Assembly (NCBI GenBank): GCA_907164885.2
Contig: OU015490.1
Location: forward strand, 17,791,940 to 17,855,939
Reading direction: 5' to 3'
Origin: Dolomedes plantarius
Lineage: Eukaryota > Arthropoda > Arachnida > Araneae > Dolomedidae
Length of the DNA: 64,000 nt
Shown: in pieces, positions 57,270-64,000 of the stretch
Layout of the letters: each line of letters opens with the position of its first letter
Position numbering within the stretch: the stretch's first letter is position 1
Notes under the pieces: model-generated
What the model was told of the DNA's origin: nothing
Seen by the model: the letters and a program-made list of their open reading frames with translations, nothing else
Database searches by the model: none
Program-made: the position numbers and the translations under genes

Positions 57270-57610
57270 GAATTTGTTAAATATTTTGGGGAAAGCGGGG
57301 ACCTTGAGGGAGGGTCACGTGGTCAGGATCACTGACCCCTCCCACCGCGTTGCGTCACCACAAGTATTCTCATGCAGTCTTTGTCTTGCGGAGCTATGCA
57401 AATTGTCGCGTAGAATAGTCTCTCCGTGTTGAGAATTTGTAAGCACATCTTGGTGCTATTTTACTAATGCCGTATCATGCCCACGGCAACTTAACTTGTT
57501 GTACATATCTTGTTGCACATATCTCTTTGTATATATTATACTTTAGGACTACTTAATAAAATTCTTTTGAGTTACCTAGAGTTTGCCTTCATGCCTTGTG
57601 AAATTTTCCT
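57270..57610 (+). mobile_element. Possible solo LTR
   Basis: A moderately GC-rich segment contains a GGGAGGGTCA...TGACCCCTCCC hairpin. It is followed by TTGTATATATTATACTTTAG and TAATAAAATTC, an order like an LTR promoter and poly(A) signal. No partner or open frame adjoins it, so this is tentative. Confidence 0.25.
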
Positions 57611-58309
57611 AAGTGTAGTAGTATACATCATCTTCTTTTTTAGAATTTGCTACTAGATTGGAAATTCGTCTTAGACCAGATTGCATAATTGTACTTTTTT
57701 TTATATCTTAAACAGATTTTCTTACCCTCCTAGTAACACTTCCATTTTTGTAATATGCCCAGAACAGCAATTCATTTTTACAGTGTAGAATTATATTTAC
57801 AGTTAAATAATTTTCTTGCTAATACAATTATCGCCCCGGCCCAACCTTGCGGTATTTCGGTCAAGACCTGATGACTTATTTGCGATAGCGATAGGTCCCG
57901 CAGGGCCGCTGCGTCCAGTGATAACTAACTTTGAATTTTATTATTAATTTTAATTTGTTTCCATCTCCGTTCCTGAGCTGTACCCTTCTTTTTTTCATTC
58001 TTTTTTTATATATCTATACAATTTTCATCGTTTCAATGCTGTTTCTATAGGTTTTCCAATTTACAAAATTTTTTTCATTTACTTTTTTCCATATATTCAC
58101 TTGCATTCAAGTGGTTACATTCTAGCTTACTTATATATAAAATTTACATTCACATGGTAATCAAATTATTTACACACATATGGCTAATTAATTATATACA
58201 CACATGCAACACTATTCTATATATCACATATGCGATACTTTTAACACATATACAATACATATAAATTTTCTATACTACACTTTACATTAATATTTCGTTT
58301 CTTCATATA

Positions 58310-59425
58310 CAGTGATTTCCGCTTATAAGAATCACGTTTATTATTACTGTTTTTGATTCTTATAAGCGGTTGATTCTTATAACCGAAACTTACCTTTGGA
58401 CAGGCACACATACACAAATATATACTTGTACATATATATAAACACACAGGCACATATATACATAATTTACCATTAAATACTCTTTAATTTACGTTACTTA
58501 TCATTTATTAAAATTATTTTTCATAATTTTAAAAATACTCAATTTCTAAACAAATACTATAACTCAATTTCTAGACCTATAAGTAACAACACATGATTAT
58601 AAAATCAACAAGAGGCAGCTTCTATTTGACTACACTTTGGAAGAGCATCATATCTAATTAACAAGTTCTGTTTTTCAGAAAAACTAAGAGTTTTCCTTGT
58701 TTTTATCATATTTGAATTCGACTATCAAAAAGTTCTAACACTAACTGGCAATTTTTTAAGAAAACTAAAGTGAATACTAGCGACGTATGCTTATTACAGT
58801 CTCAGACGAAGATTTACTTTATAGCTTACGTTTCACGATTTGATTCTGAATCAAACCGTGAAACGTTTGATTCAGCATCTAGTTCATCTGATTCAGCAAA
58901 ATGGATCCGTTTACGTTTCACGGTTTGAAGTGCTGAATCCACTGTCCCGTTTGCGTAAGTGATGATGGACACTTCGCGGAAGATTTATGTGTTTCAGGGT
59001 CCAGAAATCCGCAACCAGGAAGTATGTGGTGGGAAAAAAGGAGTGCCTGTCTGGAGAAAAGCAAAATCGGCGGGTTAGATGCCCCTGGTTAAAGCTAATA
59101 AGACAATGTTTAGCAAAAAGTATAAGGAGAAACTCTTATGTCTAAAGGAATGTATTTTACGACTGTTTTCCAACCCAAAGTTTTAACAATCTTTCTTTTC
59201 AAAAACTTAAGAAAGAATTTCGTACCTTTTGAAAGTTCAAGTGGTATTTTTTGGAAAAATGAAAGGAAGGCGAAGATTGCAAACTGATTCTTATAACCGG
59301 TGGATTGATTCTTTAAAGCGGAAATTTTAACATGGAAATAATACATTTGTTTTTGTTTTTGCGATATTGATTCTTATAAACGGTTGATTCTTATAAGCAC
59401 TGATCACTATAAGCGGTGGTTACTG
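58310..59425. mobile_element. Tigger/pogo-like element T, copy 3
   Basis: Left end CAGTGATTTCCGCTTATAAG; right end, reversed, CAGTAACCACCGCTTATAGT. TA lies outside both ends (58308-58309 and 59426-59427). At 1116 bp it is the shortest complete copy and codes for nothing recognisable. It lies between the two DEG/ENaC-like exons. Confidence 0.9.
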
Positions 59426-59667
59426 TACAATATTTGGTACTCTTTCGTTAGCGGGGCGCAAGTGAAATATCGCCAAATAGGCTTCACTAGTCGCATTTTC
59501 AGATGTTTTGTTTAATTAACTGTAACTCTCGTGATACGTGCGTATAAAAGAACAAAATATATAAGAAAAATGAATTTTATTCTTTAAATATTTAGTTAGA
59601 AGACGAAAAATCTTTAATATCCTTCAACATATCTTCAAAAGGACGCCCTTTATTTTTGTCTACACAG

Positions 59668-59792
59668 AAATTCAGCTAGGAACGTTTGCAAATGGCGACG
59701 AGCCGTTCCTCGGTGTTTTCGCATATCGCATATCGCCATTTGGTGCTTCAGCACAATTGCATAATCTTTTGTACGATTGTGAAGAAAGCAAG
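59668..59792 (+). CDS. Probable DEG/ENaC-type channel exon (extracellular)
   Basis: The sequence between acceptor TTGTCTACACAG and donor GTTTGT is open for 41 codons and reads LGTFANGDEPFLGVFAYRIS then PFGASAQLHNLLYDCEESK. In DEG/ENaC proteins a G...L..LL..C.F/Y pattern with a conserved Cys follows the finger region after TM1, and the end of this exon fits it. It begins with two bases of a split codon, whereas the TM1 exon leaves two, so at least one exon between them must be missing, unrecognised or lost. Downstream exons are not visible before the window end. Confidence 0.45.
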
Positions 59793-60301
59793 GTTTGTCT
59801 GTGTTTAATTTGTTTCCAATTTTTATTCATGTGGAATTTCGGTGTTAATTAGCTGGATCTCTGAACTTAATCCTGTTCTCTCACGTGATTCATACTCGCT
59901 TATCCGCCATCTTCTTCCACCGTTTCGTGTGTGACGTCACAATGTTTCTTCAAATTTTGGCCTATCTGTGACCTATTAAACCGTTTTCTTAAGTTTGTTA
60001 GGTTGGTGACTTTTCATTCTCGCCAATGGGAATACTTGTTAGGGGAAACGGCTAACGGAAAAGTACCCAATATTTATATTGCCAAGGTTAAAATTTTGAA
60101 AGTACACACACAGTACTATTCATTCATATAAGTTACAGTAACTGAGCTATAAACCTATATTCATTTATAGCTTTCATACAAGTGTTACAAATTATTTACA
60201 AATTTACAAAATCATTCTAAATATTATCATTATTATACAATAAATACTCATACAATGAATATACGATAAATATTCACTCTATTAGTACCTTTCTGCTTGC
60301 A
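59793..60301. other. Gene-free stretch
   Basis: No coding region or terminal repeat was recognised. Confidence 0.5.
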
Positions 60302-60413
60302 TTTTTTTTTAAGTTTATTAATTTTCTCTTTATTATATTGTTTGCGGCTACTGGATTCGAACTCAACAACTGTTGGATGCAAGTCCGGCGACTATCTCCC
60401 GAACCACATCTCA
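60302..60413 (-). mobile_element. tRNA-derived SINE, short
   Basis: On the minus strand: TGGTTCGGGAGATAGTCG (box A-like), then GTTCGAATC (box B consensus), ending in a poly(A) (T run on the plus strand at 60302-60310). No target duplication could be defined. Confidence 0.6.
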
Positions 60414-60699
60414 TTGTTTTTTTAATCTTACTAAGTACTATCCCTTTTACAATATTACTGTCTTCATTATAAAAGGAATTAGTTCACTCTAAGTATTTTT
60501 GTTTACAATACTTTGCAAACAAAATTACTATATTCACTTATAGTTACTTTTCTTTATTTACTGAGTGAAAGTATAGCTTATAATTGAATCATTTTCTTGA
60601 TAATTCGAACCTAGCACTTTGCATTTTAACAGTACTAATTAAAGAAAAAATATCTTTGTAAATTACTTGAAAATTCGAATTTTTCTCAATCGCAACAAT

Positions 60700-60848
60700 G
60701 GCGCCCCCCCCCCCCCAAAAAAAAAAGCCCGGCGTATATTTTTTTCATAGCCCAAAATTATATAATCGTAGACCTAAATAATATATATATATCTAAATTT
60801 TCATTATATATATATATATATATATATATATCTAAATGATATATATAC

Positions 60849-60906
<58 letters not shown>

Positions 60907-60921
60907 AAATGATATATATAC

Positions 60922-61013
<92 letters not shown>
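60700..61013. repeat. Poly(C)/poly(A) tract and interrupted (TA)n array
   Basis: A run of 14 C and 11 A (60707-60726) is followed from 60780 by TA arrays. TCTAAATGA and CG interruptions recur with a regular pattern (TCTAAATGATATATATACGTA occurs twice). Confidence 0.9.
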
Positions 61014-61019
<6 letters not shown>

Positions 61020-61165
61020 GACTTACTCGTTCAAGGACTACATTCCAACTAAGATTTATTTACAGAAAAAATACATTTACATACAAAAAGGACAAATACA
61101 GACACTTAGCACAATCTGGCGTGAAAAGTTAAAAACACATTGTAGCATTTAGATGCATATCAACA
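61014..61165 (-). mobile_element. Copia element, 3' LTR
   Basis: On the minus strand the segment runs from TGTTGATATGC to GTCACAACA, so it has TGTTG...CAACA ends. It follows a purine tract (GCAGGGGGAGAG, 61166-61177) that fits a polypurine tract and contains AATAAA. At 152 bp it is a short LTR. The 5' LTR lies beyond the window. Confidence 0.85.
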
Positions 61166-61216
61166 CTCTCCCCCTGCGAAAAGGGGTTTTATCTCTTCTG
61201 AACATTAACAGCACAT

Positions 61217-62983
61217 TTACATTAAACATATATTCTTCAATGAAAATAACAATTTATCAAATGTTACAGCCTTGGTTAAAAAATCAGAAATCATCTCATT
61301 AGTATTCACATATTTAGTCTTTATAGTATTATTTTCAATCAGATTTTTAACAAAATGGAATTTCAGATTCACATGTCTAGTTTTATTTGATGACTTACCA
61401 CTATTTAACCAATCGATGGCCGATTGACTATCACTATATAAGACTACAGGTCTCTTAACAAAATTTTCACATTTTAATTCAGTTAACATGTTTAGAGTCC
61501 AAGTTAATTCTCTTGCAACATCGGCGATAGCTAGCAGTTCTGCTTCACATGTGGATAGTCCAACACATTTTTGTTTCCTACTTTTCCACGTAAGAAGGGA
61601 GTTATAACACAACCTGAAAATGATTTGCCTCCCTCACCATTTCCCCAACTGGCATCTGCGCAACAATTTAAAAATCCATTTTCTCTGTCATAAAGTATTT
61701 AAGTATTTCAAAACCCTTGCATTTAAATATTTCAAAACCCTTTTAGTTAATGTATAATGCCTTTTTTAAGGTCTTTTATTAAATTGTGATAAATAGCTAG
61801 TGACAAAAGCGAGATCTGGGCGAGTTCTATTAGCCAAATATAAAATCTCACCTATAATTTCCTGATACTCAGTCTGAGTGACTAAATCATCTGTGGGATT
61901 AAAACATCTATCCTCACCTTTAGTTATTGGTGTATTAGCCTTCTTACAGTTTTCCAATCCATATTTATTTATCAGCGATTCATTGTAATGAGTTTGTGAT
62001 AAACTAATGCCATTTTCATTTTGTAGAACTTCTATGCCTAAAAATTTGGAATTTTCTGTAGTTTCATTTAATTCAAAAGTTTCTCTAAGCTTAAGTATTA
62101 TCTCCTCACATAATTTAGAATTATTTGAAAATATTGCCAAATCATCTACATAAATACAAATTGCGAAAAAATCAGTTTCATTACTTGTAATAAAAACACA
62201 ATTATCAGATGCAAGCTGGTTGAGGCCAATCCTTTTCAGTTCATTTTTAAGTTTAATATGCCGATTTCTACCAGATTGTGGTAAACCATATAATTTACAC
62301 TTTAATTTGCATACATTATTCTTACCAAATTGTTCTTCATAACCTGGAGAGATTTCCATGTAAACAGTTTTTTCAATATCTCCATACAAGTAAGCTGTCT
62401 TGGCATCAAAAAATCTTACAGATAAATTTAATTTTGCAGCTAATGATATTAATAATCTAAAAGATTCAATATTCACAAAAGGAGAAAAAGACTCTGAATA
62501 ATCTTTATTTTTAATTAAATTAAAACCTGCACCTACGAGTCTTACTTTATAAATTTCCTCATCATTAATTGTTTTAACTGAATAAATCCATTTACTTTTG
62601 ATTATTTTAACATTTTTAGGTCTTTCAATTATTTCAAAAACATCATGCTTATTCATTGACTCTAATTCTTTTTGCATCGCGATTTTCCACTGATTATGTT
62701 TAATGCTATTTATTGCTTGCTCATAATTTTCAGGGATTGAATTATTTTCCTCCCGAGTAGAGTTACTCAAGGCCAAATTCACCGTTGACTTATTTTTTAT
62801 GCGTCCGGAACGCCTTAATTTAGGTAATAACTCATGATTTGAGTTTTCCACTCTTTGATCGTTTGCGGTTTCATTTTGTAATGATTTTGTGTCATTAATT
62901 TCACTTTGATTATCTTCAATCGGGTTAATCTCTATTTCTGCTTCTAAATTTGAAAAATTGAACTGACTCCAATTTTTCAACAA
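61217..62983 (-). pseudogene. Copia reverse transcriptase and RNase H
   Basis: The RT starts with an acidic/Asn-rich linker then SIKHNQWKIAMQKELESMNK, KSKWIYSVKTINDEEIYKVR, FFDAKTAYLYGDIEKTVYME and KLYGLPQSGRNRHIKLKNEL. The catalytic box is FFAICIYVDDLAIF (YVDD), followed by LGIEVLQNENGISLSQTHYN and EILYLANRTRPDLAFVTSYL, all classic Ty1/copia RT motifs. RNase H follows as LSTCEAELLAIADVARELTW, DSQSAIDWLNSG, NKTRHVNLKFHFVKN and MISDFLTKAV, ending at 61217. Between 61766 and 61612 the frame is broken by stops and shifts. The order INT-RT-RH on the minus strand identifies copia. Non-functional as read. Confidence 0.92.
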
Positions 62984-62999
62984 TCCATAAATAGGATTT

Positions 63000-63995
63000 C
63001 GAATTTTTCGTTATGAATTCGCAGCCTTTTAATTTTTCGTCAAATTTAACTGATCGTTCCTCAATCACTGTATTTTTTGTGATGTCATAAATCCTATATG
63101 CGATTCTATCTCTGGAATAACCAACAAAAATCCCGCGTTTCCCTGGAACATCAAACTTATTGCGAAATTGTTTAGGAATATGATAATAAGCTACACAGCC
63201 AAAAGTTTTTTAGTAACTTATTTTTGGTTCTTTACCTGTCCATATTTCCATCGGAAATTCATTTTTATATTTGCGCGTTGTAATATTCGATACATGAGTA
63301 CTGCAGGATATGGCTTCCGCCCAAAATTTTTGGGGTAATCTACTCTCATATAATAAGGTTTTCGCGCGTTCTACTAAAACTCATATGGCCCTCTCCACTT
63401 TTCCATTAGATTCTGGGTTGTACTGTACTGTTTTTCATGAAATATGCCGAATTTCAGTAAGAATTTAGTCATTTCATTATTCACAAATTCTAATCCATTA
63501 TCGGTTCTTAAGCGTTTGATTTTTCGGTTTGTTAGGTTTTCCTAACTTTATTTAAAATTCGTAAACATATCAAATACTTCATACTTATGTTTCATAAAAT
63601 AAGAAAAATACATACCAGAATAATCATCTACAAGCACTAAAAAATATTTTTAGAACCACCCAATGAATCAATATTTATAGGACCAGCTAAGTCAACATGA
63701 ATTAATTCCAAAACAGAATTACTTTGATCAATATTAATTTTGTAATGTTTTTTACGAGTTAATTTACTGATATTACAGGATTCACAATTTAAAATTTCAG
63801 ATTCTTTAACATTTATATCAATTATATCTTTCATTTTAGACATTTATTGAGGATTCAAGTGACAAAGTCTTTTATGCCATAATTCATAATTTTCTACATT
63901 TTTAACAAAGTTACACTCTAATAATTCAGATGAAATATTATTAATACAAGGTTTGATTATAATTTCTAAGCGATTATTTACTTTCTCAGCTTTTA
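63000..63995 (-). pseudogene. Copia integrase, disrupted
   Basis: The pre-integrase zinc region ends with SEILNCESCNISKLTRKKHY. The integrase core follows: NSVLELIHVDLAGPINIDSL (first catalytic Asp), then after frame breaks FLVLVDDYSGMYFSYFMKHK, KRLRTDNGLEFVNNEMTKFL (second Asp) and further degenerate text to about 63000. Stops and shifts occur near 63637, 63550, 63380 and 63210. Upstream gag lies beyond the window end. Confidence 0.85.
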
Positions 63996-64000
63996 AAACA

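Overview
This window is eukaryotic: AT-rich, intron-bearing, full of TA-dinucleotide microsatellites and packed with eukaryotic class II transposons. The Tc1/mariner and hAT families, a MATH-BTB (TDPOZ/SPOP-like) gene, a DEG/ENaC-type channel exon and a copia polyprotein suggest an arthropod, most likely a chelicerate and probably a spider. That assignment is inference from gene content; no diagnostic host locus is complete here. No bacterial or viral genome organisation is seen.

Host-like genes are few. (1) A two-exon MATH-BTB gene on the minus strand (about 1.0-3.5 kb) has a Helitron in its intron and one in-frame TAG in the BTB exon. (2) A plus-strand ankyrin-repeat gene without visible introns (23.0-24.9 kb) has about 15 near-identical 33-residue repeats and is broken by small deletions and one nonsense codon. 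(3) Two plus-strand exons (56.67-56.87 and 59.67-59.79 kb) look like a DEG/ENaC channel; the first carries TM1 and the post-TM1 motif. (4) A GC-rich block at 54.2-54.9 kb is unassigned.

The rest is mobile DNA at several ages, much of it nested. 0-13 kb: Tc1 elements, a Helitron, hAT ends, mariner-like elements with long inverted repeats and a fold-back MITE. 13-16 kb: a 2.7 kb hAT with 8-bp target duplication inside a gypsy-type gag fragment. 17.6-21.4 kb: two hAT-like deletion derivatives, then a Helitron sitting exactly inside a MITE. 26.6-33 kb: a Tigger-like element carrying a tRNA-derived SINE, a mariner-like element and two abutting Tc1-family transposases. 34-43 kb: a hAT, a second Helitron copy, a Tc1, and a 3.65 kb pogo-like element with a nested mariner. 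45-53 kb: tandem repeats (one with tRNA-like heads), a Tigger copy with a TTAA-flanked insertion, a Helitron, and a nearly full-length DD41D transposase. 55-61 kb: a BED-finger hAT end, Tigger copy 3 and a second SINE. 61-64 kb: the 3' half of a copia element on the minus strand.

Because several families occur here more than once, the window holds its own empty sites. These show directly that a Helitron inserted between A and T and that another element inserted at TTAA. Apart from the DD41D open frame, every transposase seen is broken.
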